Source: Rhizobiales bacterium 62-17 (GTDB lineage: Bacteria > Pseudomonadota > Alphaproteobacteria > Rhizobiales > Beijerinckiaceae). From it: a stretch of 64,000 bases of DNA. The translations under genes were made by a program, and so were the position numbers. Shown here in pieces: positions 43,486 to 52,450 of this stretch (the stretch's first letter is position 1; each line of letters opens with the position of its first letter). The stretch lies in NCBI GenBank assembly GCA_001898965.1, contig MKVW01000001.1:432822-496821 (forward strand), written 5' to 3'. Below the pieces are notes generated by a model, which was given only the letters and a program-made list of their open reading frames with translations, ran no database searches and was not told where the DNA came from.

Positions 43486-43941
43486 TCAGCCCGGCGGCGG
43501 CAGGAAGTGGATGTTGTATTGCGCCGCCAAGGCGATCACCTCGTCGGGCTTCTGTTCCTTCATGTTGTGAATGGCCCAGAATAGATCGTAAAGCCGCTGT
43601 GACGGCGCAACCCAGAACAACGTTTTTACCGTCTGTCCCGATTTGTTGAAAATGCCATGCGGTTTGCCGCGGGGCAGGCGCACCGTGTCGCCAGGCGTCG
43701 CGAAGGCATCCCGGCCGTCGAGCATGAAATCGAGCCGTCCTTCCAGGATGTAGAGATATTCATCTTGATCGGGGTGAACATGCGGCGGCACGAATGTGCC
43801 GTCCGGAAAGGTTGCATGCCAGGAGAAGGAATCCTGCGTGTAGGATTTCGGCACATAGGTCTGGCCGAGAATATGCCAGCGAATATCCTGCAGACCATCG
43901 TTGGCGCGGGTGATGTCAGCGGTTTCAAGCGGAAACGTCAT
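43486..43941 (-). CDS. Cupin domain protein
   Basis: 151 residues. A single cupin barrel shows metal motif 1 in VPPHVHPDQDEYLYILEGRLDF (His, His, Glu) and motif 2 in LPRGKPHGIFNKSG. A CAGGAG ribosome site precedes the ATG. Such proteins include quercetin-dioxygenase-like enzymes and small-molecule sensors. It is divergent from the FAD monooxygenase, suggesting a shared catabolic role, which is inference. Confidence 0.87.
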   Translation of the reverse strand: MTFPLETADITRANDGLQDIRWHILGQTYVPKSYTQDSFSWHATFPDGTFVPPHVHPDQDEYLYILEGRLDFMLDGRDAFATPGDTVRLPRGKPHGIFNKSGQTVKTLFWVAPSQRLYDLFWAIHNMKEQKPDEVIALAAQYNIHFLPPPG

Positions 43942-44113
43942 GGCCTGATCTCCTGTCGGCGGATCGAAAACCGAAATGAACGCGGCTCAGCTCGCAAAGC
44001 CACATCAGCCGCGAAAGTTTGTCAACCGAGGATCACCGCATGATGACCAGGATGGTTGCCTTCCGAGCCGTCAGGGGTGATGGTGGCGATGAAAGCGAGC
44101 CAGGAGAGAGCCG

Positions 44114-45340
44114 ATGAAGGCCATCATCGTTGGCGGCGGGGTCGGCGGTCTGACCACCGCATTGATGCTGCATGCGCGTGGAATCGCCTGCGAAATCTAT
44201 GAGCAATCCGAAAAAATCCAGGAGCTTGGTGTCGGCATCAATACGTTGCCGCACGCGATCAAGGAACTCGCCGGTCTTGATCTGCTGGAGCGGCTTGATG
44301 CGGTCGCCATTCGCACCGAGGAATTATTTTATCTGACGCGTCACGGGCAGCAGGTCTGGCACGAGAAGCGGGGCTTGAGCGCGGGTCATGACGTCCCGCA
44401 GTTTTCAATCCATCGTGGTCGGTTGCAAGGTGTCATTCATGACGCGGTGATCGAGCGATTGGGCGCTGCCGCCGTCCACACCGGCTGTCGGCTGGGGGCT
44501 TACCATCAAGATGAAGGCGGCGTGACGGCCTATTTCTTCAACCGTTCCGGTGCGCATGTGGCAACTGCGCGCGGCGATATTCTCATTGGCGCCGATGGTA
44601 TCCATTCGAAAGTCCGTCAAACCTTGTTCCCCGAGGAAGGGCCGCCGTGCTGGAACGGCTTGATGCTTTGGCGTGGTGCTCATGATTGGCCAGCGTTTCT
44701 CACCGGACGCTCGATGATCATCGCCGGCGGCTTGAATGCCAAGGCCGTCATTTATCCGATCGCGAAAGGTAGTTCCGGGCAGCAACTCACCAATTGGGCG
44801 ATCATGGCGCGGATCGGCGATGGATCGAAACCGCCGCCACGCCGCGAGGACTGGTCGCGCGTTGGCCTGCGCGAGGAGCTGCAGCCATTCATCGACGGGT
44901 TCGCGATCCCGCAGGTGGACTTCGCGGCCTTGATCGATGCCACGCCAGAATTTTGGGAATATCCCTGTTGCGATCGCGATCCTTTACCTTATTGGTCAAG
45001 TGGCCGCGTGACGCTGCTCGGCGATGCGGCGCATCCCATGTATCCGGTCGGTTCCAACGGGGCTTCGCAGGCGATCCTCGATGCACGGGCTCTGGCCGAT
45101 GCTCTGGTGCGGGCGGAACATCCACGGCAGGCGCTGGCTGCCTATGAGACGCAGCGCGTGCCCATGACGGCTGACATCGTGGCCTCCAACCGTCGTGGTG
45201 GCCCTGAGGGTGTGATCGATGTCGTCGAGGAACTCGCGCCGAGCGGTTTTGGCGATATCGATACTGTCCTGAGCTTTAAGGACAGGGAAGCCATCGTCAG
45301 GGGGTATGCGGCGCGAGCGGGATTCGCTGTGCGCAATTAG
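44114..45340 (+). CDS. FAD-dependent monooxygenase (flavoprotein hydroxylase)
   Basis: 408 residues of the class A aromatic hydroxylase fold. FAD/NAD motifs: GGGVGGLTTALML (GxGxxG), the DG motif in LIGADGIHSKVRQTL, and the GD motif in GRVTLLGDAAHPMYPVGSNGASQAI. It resembles salicylate hydroxylase and PhzS-like enzymes, which hydroxylate an aromatic or heterocyclic acid with NAD(P)H. The exact substrate cannot be assigned. It stands alone on the plus strand. Confidence 0.9.
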   Translation: MKAIIVGGGVGGLTTALMLHARGIACEIYEQSEKIQELGVGINTLPHAIKELAGLDLLERLDAVAIRTEELFYLTRHGQQVWHEKRGLSAGHDVPQFSIHRGRLQGVIHDAVIERLGAAAVHTGCRLGAYHQDEGGVTAYFFNRSGAHVATARGDILIGADGIHSKVRQTLFPEEGPPCWNGLMLWRGAHDWPAFLTGRSMIIAGGLNAKAVIYPIAKGSSGQQLTNWAIMARIGDGSKPPPRREDWSRVGLREELQPFIDGFAIPQVDFAALIDATPEFWEYPCCDRDPLPYWSSGRVTLLGDAAHPMYPVGSNGASQAILDARALADALVRAEHPRQALAAYETQRVPMTADIVASNRRGGPEGVIDVVEELAPSGFGDIDTVLSFKDREAIVRGYAARAGFAVRN

Positions 45341-45843
45341 CGTTGCGCGCGTCGCCATAGATCGATGCCGAGGCTTTGAAAGAGTTCGGCAACGCCGACA
45401 CCGGTCTTGGCGCTGGTCGCGAGCACCGATCCGTCCGAAAAGCCCGGTGCGGTTGCGTCGTCGATCCCCGGCGCAAGATCGATCTTGTTGACGATGGCGC
45501 GGACAGGGCGGCCCGGAAACCGTTCGCTAAAGGACGTAACGAGGCCGTTCATTTTCGTGACGGTGGTCGGGCGCGTCGCGTCGCTGACGACAATGGCGCC
45601 CGATGCGCCGCCGATATAGGCGGTGTCGAAAATGCGCTGGCCGAATTCGCCATCCGTATCCCAGATGATCAATTTCACCGGGCAATTGTCGCACTCCGGC
45701 GAAAGCGCGAATTCGTAGGTCATGATGTCGACGCCGATCGTCGTCTTGTAGTCGGCCTCGAAACGACCGAACACCATTCGCCGCGCCACGGACGATTTGC
45801 CGACGCCGATATCTCCAAGCATCATGATTTTAGCGGTAATCAC
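45337..45843 (-). CDS. Rab/Ras-like small GTPase
   Basis: 168 residues, a full Ras-superfamily G domain: P-loop GDIGVGKSS (10-18), switch-I TTIGVD with Thr35, WDTDGEFGQ (61-69), NKIDL (119-123) and TSAKTG (143-148). The P-loop matches the Rab pattern GDxGVGKS. The catalytic Gln of eukaryotic Ras (DTAGQE) is Glu66 here, so GTP hydrolysis may need a partner. A CxxC (C51, C54) lies in the strand hairpin ahead of the switch-II region. GTG start at 45843, seven bases after the OmpA-domain gene. Convergent with the monooxygenase. Confidence 0.9.
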   Translation of the reverse strand: MITAKIMMLGDIGVGKSSVARRMVFGRFEADYKTTIGVDIMTYEFALSPECDNCPVKLIIWDTDGEFGQRIFDTAYIGGASGAIVVSDATRPTTVTKMNGLVTSFSERFPGRPVRAIVNKIDLAPGIDDATAPGFSDGSVLATSAKTGVGVAELFQSLGIDLWRRAQR

Positions 45844-45850
45844 GCGGCGC

Positions 45851-47626
45851 TCACCTGGCTTCGTCGCTGGCGTTCAGCATTTCGAAGGAAACGCGCCGGT
45901 CCTGATCCTGCGCTTTGTCGGCGGCGATCGGGCTATAGGCGCGCGACGCTAGGATCAACTGACGCGCGGGAATGCCCGCTTGTTGGAAGAGTTTCGCGAC
46001 AAACTCGGCCCGCTCCCGCGCGATGCGTCGGTTGATCGCAACCGTTCCCGTCTGATCGGCATAACCGACGACGCGAAGGCCAAGTCCCGTTTCACGCAGG
46101 ATCGGTGCGATCGCCGCAATGACGTTGGCGGCGTTCGGATCGTCCGTCGTGGCTTCGCCCGTACGGAAGAAAATTGCTCGGCCGGCGATGGTCGCGAACA
46201 GTCTGGCGCGCGGCGTATCGAGCTGCGCTTTGATTGCCGCCAGTTCCTTGTCGGTCGCCGCCGTAGTGGCGCTCAACCGTTGCGAAATCGACTGGCTGGT
46301 CTGGCTGGCGTTGCGGTTGGCTTCCTGAAAATTCGCTTGCACATCCGCCAACTGCTTCTGCAAAGCGGCGATGCGTTCGTCCGCTTTCACGCCTTCGGCC
46401 CGCAATTGCTCGATCGTATTCTGACGCTGTTCAGACTGCGAGAGTGTGGTGACGGTCTGCATATTGGTCGTCAGTTTGTAACTCGGCGCGGCGGCTTGGA
46501 CGGCTTCAGCCAGTGTCTTCGTCGCTTGGGAATCATTGGAGAGGCCCCGCAGAGACATGGTGCCCGATGCATGATCGAAACTGAGGTCGATCGGGAAGGC
46601 ACTTAATTGCGGCGTGCGGGCGACATTGTCTTCGAAAGCCGTTCGCGCGCCGCGTTCGATATTCCAATGCATCATCGAGCGCACGCCAAAAAACAGCAGC
46701 AACGCACCGATCGCCGCCGCCAGAAACCAGAAGCCGAAGCCGCCTTTGCGGGGTGTTGATGGATCGTCGCGGAGAATGCTCAACGCAACCTGTTCGACCT
46801 GACGGCCCGAGGCAGGCTCGCCCAGCCGCAACTCATTGAGGTAGCGCACGAAGGCGGCATCGGCTTCGCGTTCGTCGGCAGGGCTCATGACGCCGGTGAC
46901 TTCGCCGGCGATGATGAAGTTCGGCGATGCCCGCATGATGATCTGGCTGACGCCCAGATCAAGCGTGCGCAGCTCGCCATGCTGGGCTTCAAAGACGCTG
47001 GAAGCGAATTCGGTAATCGCGGCGATGAGGCCGCTGACCAGGTCGGCGTTCTGCATCTGGACGGGATCGCGCGCCCAGCTTCCTAGTAGGACGCCGCTTT
47101 TGCGCTCCAGCAGCAGCAGGCGGCGCAGCACGGGGCGCGCCGTTTCAGCCAGAGCGATTTCACTGATCGGCCGCCCGCTCGTCCAGGACTTGAGCCGCCA
47201 GCGCCACTGGCGGGCGGACAGCATCGTGTCGATGCGTTGATTGATCGAAGCGACGAGTTCGCGGAAGGCGTTCGCTACCGCCGCCGAAACCAGCCGGCCG
47301 GTGATCGGATAAAGCGCCTCGACCATCATGTCGCGCGAATTGCGGATTTCCGATTGGATCGCGGCGACGACGACGGGCGCGATCGCTTGCGCCAATTCGC
47401 GGTGACGCGCCACTTCGGCGCGTCGAAGCGCTTCCACCAGCACGTCCGCTGTTGCTTGTTCGAGCCGCTCAGGCGAGCCAACTCGGCGATCGATACGCTC
47501 GTAGCCTTGCTCCAGCCGGTCGAGCCGGTTGGTCTCCGGCTCCAGCAGTAAGGCTTTCAGGCGTGCCAAATCACCCGTTTCGGGGTGTCCGTCCGCGCCT
47601 GCGTTAGCTGGACTTTCTTGAGGCAC
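45851..47626 (-). CDS. Transmembrane OmpA-domain protein linked to the small GTPase
   Basis: About 591 residues. The N-terminal 290 are cytoplasmic: helical regions, then ARDPVQMQNADLVSGLIAAI and IIMRASPNFIIAGEVTG, which recall a roadblock/longin-like sensor layer. One membrane helix follows (GFWFLAAAIGALLLFFG, about 295-318). The periplasmic part has a BON-like stretch, a coiled coil (EQLRAEGVKADERIAALQKQLADVQ) and a C-terminal OmpA peptidoglycan-binding domain (LRVVGYADQTGTVAINRRIARERAEFV). GTG 47626 has AGGA upstream; a TTG at 47671 is possible. It may relay between GTPase state and cell wall. Confidence 0.85.
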   Translation of the reverse strand: MPQESPANAGADGHPETGDLARLKALLLEPETNRLDRLEQGYERIDRRVGSPERLEQATADVLVEALRRAEVARHRELAQAIAPVVVAAIQSEIRNSRDMMVEALYPITGRLVSAAVANAFRELVASINQRIDTMLSARQWRWRLKSWTSGRPISEIALAETARPVLRRLLLLERKSGVLLGSWARDPVQMQNADLVSGLIAAITEFASSVFEAQHGELRTLDLGVSQIIMRASPNFIIAGEVTGVMSPADEREADAAFVRYLNELRLGEPASGRQVEQVALSILRDDPSTPRKGGFGFWFLAAAIGALLLFFGVRSMMHWNIERGARTAFEDNVARTPQLSAFPIDLSFDHASGTMSLRGLSNDSQATKTLAEAVQAAAPSYKLTTNMQTVTTLSQSEQRQNTIEQLRAEGVKADERIAALQKQLADVQANFQEANRNASQTSQSISQRLSATTAATDKELAAIKAQLDTPRARLFATIAGRAIFFRTGEATTDDPNAANVIAAIAPILRETGLGLRVVGYADQTGTVAINRRIARERAEFVAKLFQQAGIPARQLILASRAYSPIAADKAQDQDRRVSFEMLNASDEAR

Positions 47627-47939
47627 TGAGGTTCCTGACGGTAGCGCCCAAGTCGGTGATCGCCCTGCCAATATCGTCGATCGTGGTCAGGCGACGCTCT
47701 TCCGTGTCGCGTTGCAATTCGTCGAGCCGTGTCTCGATCTGCTGCAAGCGCACCAGAATTTCGGCGTGTAGCGCATCGACTTTGGCTTCCAACTTGCCGT
47801 CGAGCTGAGTGAGCCGTTGGTCGATGCCGCGGTTGCTCTCGCCAAACAGCAGTTCACGAACCTGGTCGATCGTCGTGGGAGTAGGTGCAGCGACGCCGCC
47901 GTTCAACGCCTCGCCCTGAGCCTCTTTTCTCACCGCCAT
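47604..47939 (-). CDS. Coiled-coil protein of the GTPase module
   Basis: 111 residues from ATG 47939, which has GGAGGCGG just before it; an open extension to 48005 is basic and atypical. Residues 35-90 form a heptad-like coiled coil (QRLTQLDGKLEAKVDALHAEILVRLQQIETRLDELQRD). No membrane helix. It overlaps the OmpA-domain gene by 23 bases, so the three genes form an operon. Possibly a cytoplasmic adaptor of the membrane protein. Confidence 0.7.
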   Translation of the reverse strand: MAVRKEAQGEALNGGVAAPTPTTIDQVRELLFGESNRGIDQRLTQLDGKLEAKVDALHAEILVRLQQIETRLDELQRDTEERRLTTIDDIGRAITDLGATVRNLSASRKSS

Positions 47940-48282
47940 ACCGCCTCCGAACTCAAATCCAATAGCGCCGCGTCCGCGACGTCGAGATGACGGGCGACCA
48001 AACACCGCCGCCTATCCCTTAAAGTTATTTTATCCAGGTGAGAAAAGTCATGTTTTTATTCCTCAAGCAATGGATTTTTGCGGCCATACACGCCGTTTGT
48101 CATTGTTTTTAACCGAACTTCCGTTGCTGAAGCGGCGGCTACTCTATCATCCGCTCACCCAAGAATGATGAAATCATTGTTGAATCTTAAGGGAATAAGG
48201 CTGGCTGATTGGGGCTTGCGCGCGTGACGGCCCGCGTGACACATGCAGGCCACCAACAACGATATAAACGGGAGAGAAGCGC
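47940..48282. promoter_or_regulatory. Divergent control region with AATGAT palindrome
   Basis: A 343-bp gap between the GTPase module (minus) and the Bug/PrpD unit (plus). AATGAT-GAA-ATCATT (48164-48178) is a perfect 6-bp inverted repeat, a likely operator. AT-rich tracts around 48025-48110 are candidate promoters. No gene is seen. Confidence 0.45.
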
Positions 48283-49308
48283 ATGGGCGCAGCGACAGCA
48301 TGGGCGAAGTCTCGCTGGTGGCCAACCGTCGTCGTTTCATTCTTGGCATCGCCGGTTGCCGCGCAGGATATGCCAGCGGGGCGCCCGCTCGACATGTACA
48401 TCGGCTATGCGGCCGGTGGCGGCTACGATGCCTATGGCCGGCTGGTCGCACGCTTCCTCGGTGATTTCCTGCCCGGCAAGCCGAAACTCATTCCGAAGAA
48501 CATGCCCGGCGGCGGCGGACGGGTCCTGGCCGGCTTCATCTATAACGCGGCGCCGCGCGACGGCTCCGCGCTCGCCATGGCCGATCAGTCGCTGGTTTTA
48601 CAGCAAGCCATCGGCGATCCGACCATTCTCTTCGACACGACAAAGCTCAATTGGATCGGCAATCCGGCTGCCGACAACAACACCATCGCGGTATGGCACG
48701 GCACGGGGGTGAAGACCTTCGAAGATGCGCGTCGGCGCGAGGTCGTCATTGGCGCGACGGGCCCGAACACCTCCTCGCAGATGGCGCAGCTCACAAACGC
48801 GCTGCTCGGCACCAAATTCAAGATCGTTACCGGCTATCCCGGCGGCAATGACATCAATCTCGCCATGGAAAACGGCGAGGTCGGCGGCCGCGCCAGCGCG
48901 CCCTGGGCAACATGGAAAGCGACACGCCCCGATTGGGTGCGGGACGGCAAGATTGTCGTCATCGCGCAGATCGGCCTGACCCGGGCGCCGGATTTGCCGG
49001 ATGTTCCCTTGCTGACCGATCTCACCGGCAATGACGGTGACCGCGCCGTCGTCAAGCTCGTCTCGGCGCCTTCGACCATCGGGCGCCCGGTCTTCACCGC
49101 ACCTGGCGTGCCGACGCCCGTCGTCGCAACGTTGCGCAAAGCTTTCACGGCGATGGTGCAGGATAAGACTTTCAACGAGGAAGCGGCGCGCGAAAAGCTC
49201 GATATCAATCCTGTGTCGGGCGAAGAACTGCAGAAGATCGTCGAAGACCTCGTCGCGACGCCGAAGCCCGTCGCCGATCGCCTTGCCACGATCTTCAAGT
49301 CGCAATGA
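48283..49308 (+). CDS. Bug-family (TTT) periplasmic substrate-binding protein
   Basis: 341 residues, with a signal sequence ending near SFLASPVAAQ. The mature part follows the Bug pattern with changes (LDMYIGYAAGGGYDAYGRLVARFL; IPKNMPGGGGRVLAGFIYNAAPRDG). GGGAGAG precedes the ATG. The next gene (MmgE/PrpD) overlaps its stop codon, which links binding of a carboxylate to its metabolism. No TctA/TctB genes are adjacent. Confidence 0.88.
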   Translation: MGAATAWAKSRWWPTVVVSFLASPVAAQDMPAGRPLDMYIGYAAGGGYDAYGRLVARFLGDFLPGKPKLIPKNMPGGGGRVLAGFIYNAAPRDGSALAMADQSLVLQQAIGDPTILFDTTKLNWIGNPAADNNTIAVWHGTGVKTFEDARRREVVIGATGPNTSSQMAQLTNALLGTKFKIVTGYPGGNDINLAMENGEVGGRASAPWATWKATRPDWVRDGKIVVIAQIGLTRAPDLPDVPLLTDLTGNDGDRAVVKLVSAPSTIGRPVFTAPGVPTPVVATLRKAFTAMVQDKTFNEEAAREKLDINPVSGEELQKIVEDLVATPKPVADRLATIFKSQ

Positions 49309-50666
49309 TGGATGCGCGCGCGGTGTCTCACCTTTCCGATAACCTATTGCGCCGTCTCGCTGCTTTCGGCGAGGCTTGCCGCCACCGACCGCTGAGCAAA
49401 CAGGCAACCGAGGCCATGGTTACGCGTCTCATCGATGCCGTGGCCTGCGCCGCGATCGCCACGCGCGGCGCGGAGTTCATGCGCCTGAAAGCCGCTTTTT
49501 CCGATGCCGGGCAGCCGTGCCACATCATCGGTGGCGGGCAGGCTTCGCTCGAACATGCCGCATTCTTGAACAGCTTTCTCATTCGCCAGCAGGATTGGAA
49601 CGACACTTACATTGGTCGCAACGGCGGTCATCCCTCCGATCTGATCGGCGGCGTGCTGGCGGCCGGCGAACATGCGGGAAAATCCGGCGCCGCAGTGTTG
49701 CGGGCCATGGCCATCGGTCAGCATGTCATGCTCGATTTGTGCGACACAGGCGACCTTTTGGCGCGAGGCTGGGACCCCTCGACCTACCTTGGCATTGCCT
49801 CGGCGGTGGCTGGCGGTGTCTTGTTTGATCTGAGCGAAGCACAGTTCGCTCAGGCGATTTCCATGACGGTGGTCTCTGGCAACATCCTGATGGGTCGCAC
49901 CGGCAAAGTGTCGTCCTGGAAAGCCCTGTCGTCCGCCGCCGCCGTGCGCAACAGCCTGTTCTATGGCCTGCTGGCCAAGAACGGTATGACGGCGCCCGAT
50001 CCTGTTTTCGAAGGGCCTTACGGTTTCACGCGTCACATCTCGGGCGATCTCGATCTGGAACTTGATCCGCAGCGGGATCGGACCGGCGATAGCCATCTCA
50101 AACTTTATCCCGCCGTCTATCACGCCCAAGGCCCCATCGAAGCGGCGATGAAGATTCATCGGCGCATGATCGAAGCGTTGGGCGGGACGTTACCGGCAAT
50201 CGAAAGCACCCATCTCGATATCTATGAGTTCGCTTTGCGCTATGCCGCCGACGCGCCGGACAAATGGGCGCCGCAAAACGTCGAGACCGCCGATCACAGC
50301 CTTCCATTCCTCACAGCCCATGTCCTCGTGACGGGCGAATATCGGCCCGGCAGCATCGAGCGAACCCTGCATGATCCCAATGTGCGGGCTCTGGCCCAGA
50401 AGGTCACGGTGAGCGCGTCGCCGGATTTCAGCCAGGTGTGGCCAAAACAAACGGCTTCGCGGCTCACGGTCGTGGCGGCGGGGCAGACCTTCAGCGAGGA
50501 GATCGAGGCAATTATCGGTCATCCGACCCGGCCGATGAGCCAGGAGACAGTGCTGGAGAAATTCATGACCTGCGTTGGAGAGCCTTCGCAGGCCAAGCGC
50601 TGGGCCGAGCGGTTGCTCGAATTCCCGCGCCTCACGTCGATTACGGAAGCCGTAACCGGCCCCTGA
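49305..50666 (+). CDS. MmgE/PrpD family protein
   Basis: 453 residues. The family comprises 2-methylcitrate dehydratase, iminodisuccinate epimerase and cis-aconitate decarboxylase. Recognisable segments: VTRLIDAVACAAIATRG, EHAAFLNSFLIRQQDWNDTYIGRNGGHPSDLIGGVLAAGE, TGKVSSWKALSSAAAVRNSLF, and LKLYPAVYHAQGPIEAA. Its start overlaps the Bug gene stop. It is isolated from prpB/prpC, so methylcitrate metabolism is not implied; a dicarboxylate or tricarboxylate substrate is likely. Confidence 0.88.
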   Translation: MMDARAVSHLSDNLLRRLAAFGEACRHRPLSKQATEAMVTRLIDAVACAAIATRGAEFMRLKAAFSDAGQPCHIIGGGQASLEHAAFLNSFLIRQQDWNDTYIGRNGGHPSDLIGGVLAAGEHAGKSGAAVLRAMAIGQHVMLDLCDTGDLLARGWDPSTYLGIASAVAGGVLFDLSEAQFAQAISMTVVSGNILMGRTGKVSSWKALSSAAAVRNSLFYGLLAKNGMTAPDPVFEGPYGFTRHISGDLDLELDPQRDRTGDSHLKLYPAVYHAQGPIEAAMKIHRRMIEALGGTLPAIESTHLDIYEFALRYAADAPDKWAPQNVETADHSLPFLTAHVLVTGEYRPGSIERTLHDPNVRALAQKVTVSASPDFSQVWPKQTASRLTVVAAGQTFSEEIEAIIGHPTRPMSQETVLEKFMTCVGEPSQAKRWAERLLEFPRLTSITEAVTGP

Positions 50667-51197
50667 TCAGCGAACGAACGCGGGCCAGTTCAGATCTTGC
50701 GCGCCGATCACGGCCGGCTTCGCCGGCCAGTCGATGGCAAGCGTGGGATCATCGTAGCGTAGCCCACGCGCTTGGCCGGGCACATAGGGACGGCCCATCT
50801 GGTAAAGAACGTTCGTGCTGGGCTCCAGCGTCAGGAAGCCATGCGCGAGCCCTTCGTCGATGAACAGGGCATCGCCGCGTTCCGCCGACAGTTCGGCCGC
50901 CACCCATTGACCATAGGTGGCGCTGTCGCGGCGCAGATCGACGGCCACGTCATAGATCGTGCCCGTCATCGGCCGCACCACTTTCGCTTCCGCGTAGGGC
51001 GCGTCTTGATAGTGCAACCCGCGCAATGTGTGGCGGGAGGCATTGTGCGACAGATTGATTTGCGTTGACGTGAAATCGATGCCGGCGGCGGAAAATTCTT
51101 CCGGGCAATAAATGCGGGCGAAAAAGCCGCGCTCGTCCTCGTGCGGTTCGAGCGTGATCAAAGTGACCCCGGCGATTTTCGTCGCGGCAAAACGCAT
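50667..51197 (-). CDS. dTDP-4-dehydrorhamnose 3,5-epimerase-like sugar epimerase
   Basis: 176 residues of the RmlC cupin fold: EPHEDERGFFARIYCPEEF, TLRGLHYQDAPYAEAKVVRP with the catalytic His, and LYQMGRPYVPGQARGLRYDD with the tyrosine. The ATG shares a base with the upstream stop. In this operon the substrate is more likely a CDP- than dTDP-4-keto-6-deoxyhexose, possibly after C-methylation. Last gene of the CDP-sugar operon. Confidence 0.88.
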   Translation of the reverse strand: MRFAATKIAGVTLITLEPHEDERGFFARIYCPEEFSAAGIDFTSTQINLSHNASRHTLRGLHYQDAPYAEAKVVRPMTGTIYDVAVDLRRDSATYGQWVAAELSAERGDALFIDEGLAHGFLTLEPSTNVLYQMGRPYVPGQARGLRYDDPTLAIDWPAKPAVIGAQDLNWPAFVR

Positions 51198-52444
51198 CAG
51201 AAAATCCTGATCTGCGGAATGGCGGTGACGAACTGGCCGCCCCATCCCCTGATCTTCGCCATCTGCCCGGAAATTTCCGTCGCCAGATTCCACGGCAGGA
51301 TCACCAGATAATCCGGCCGCGTCTCGCCGATGCGCTCGGGCGCCAGGATCGGAATATGGCTGCCCGGCAGCAGATGATTCTGCTTCTCGCGGCTGCGATC
51401 ATAGACGCAGACGATGTCGGCGTTGGTGACGCCGCAATGATTGAGGAACGTATTGCCCTTGGCGGCGGCGCCATAGGCGGCGACCTTCTTGCCTTCGGCT
51501 TTCGCCTTGGCGAGGAAAGCCAGGAAGCCGCGCTTCACTTCGGCGACCTTAGGCGCGAAGCCTTCATAGCCGGCGAGGCTATCGAGATGGGCTGCCTTTT
51601 CCTCGCCTCTGAGATCGCGCAGGCGCTGTGTTTCCCGAAGCTGCGCATCGGCGCGGCAGGCGAATAGGCGTAGCGAGCCGCCATGGGTCGGCAGCTTCTC
51701 CACGTCGAAGACGCGCAGGCCCGCCTTGGCGAAGACCTTCTCGACCGCCACGAGCGAGAGATAAGAGAAATGTTCGTGATAGATCGTGTCGAACTGGATC
51801 TCGCGGATCAGGTTCAGCACGTGCGGGAATTCGAAGGTCGAGACACCCTGCGGCTTCAGGATCGTCGCGAAGCCCTTGGCGAAATCGAGAATGTCGGGCA
51901 CGTGTGCGAGCACGTTATTGGCGGCCGTCAGGTCGGCGCTGTGGCCACGATGCACGAGATCCTGCGCGCAGGCTTCGCCGAAGAAGGCGACTTCCGTCGG
52001 CACGCCGATGGCGACCGCGGCCTTGGCGACGTTGGCGGCGGGCTCGACACCCAGCACCGGAATGCCTTCGGCGACGAAATGTTTCAGCAGATAGCCGTCG
52101 TTGGAGGCGACTTCGACCACCAGCGAATTCTTGCCGAGACCGAAGCGCTCAGTCATCGCCTGCGCATAACGCTTGGCATGCTCGACCCAGGAATCCGAAT
52201 AGGATGAGAAATAGGCATAGTCGGAGAAGATCGCGTCCGGCGGCACGGAATCATCGACCTGCACCAGAAAGCAGGAGGGGCAAACGCGCGCATGCAGCGA
52301 GAACTTGCGGTCCTTGCCGGCATCGACGTCGGCCTGGGTCACATAGGAATTGGCGAGCGGCGTCGGCCCCAGGTCAACGAACGTGTGGGTGAGGGGCGTC
52401 GCGCAGAAGCGGCAGTTCGGCACGGTGGAGGAAATGGCAGACAT
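51197..52444 (-). CDS. NDP-hexose C-methyltransferase (class I SAM)
   Basis: 415 residues in three parts. The N-terminal zinc-binding domain has CRFC and CPSC (Methyltransf_13). The central SAM-binding domain has VVEVASNDGYLLKHF, VLGVEPAANVAK, and NNVLAHVPDI with EFPHVLNLIREIQFDTIYHEHFSY in pieces. The C-terminal Methyltransf_14 domain reads VAAYGAAAKGNTFLN and YLVILPWNLATEI. Relatives add a methyl to a carbon of 4-keto-deoxysugars. It is six bases after rfbG, so the CDP-4-keto sugar is the likely substrate. Confidence 0.9.
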   Translation of the reverse strand: MSAISSTVPNCRFCATPLTHTFVDLGPTPLANSYVTQADVDAGKDRKFSLHARVCPSCFLVQVDDSVPPDAIFSDYAYFSSYSDSWVEHAKRYAQAMTERFGLGKNSLVVEVASNDGYLLKHFVAEGIPVLGVEPAANVAKAAVAIGVPTEVAFFGEACAQDLVHRGHSADLTAANNVLAHVPDILDFAKGFATILKPQGVSTFEFPHVLNLIREIQFDTIYHEHFSYLSLVAVEKVFAKAGLRVFDVEKLPTHGGSLRLFACRADAQLRETQRLRDLRGEEKAAHLDSLAGYEGFAPKVAEVKRGFLAFLAKAKAEGKKVAAYGAAAKGNTFLNHCGVTNADIVCVYDRSREKQNHLLPGSHIPILAPERIGETRPDYLVILPWNLATEISGQMAKIRGWGGQFVTAIPQIRIF

Positions 52445-52450
52445 GAGAAA

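Noticed and set aside
49305-50666. Assignment as 2-methylcitrate dehydratase PrpD
   Set aside because: No prpB, prpC or acn genes are adjacent, and the family is functionally broad.
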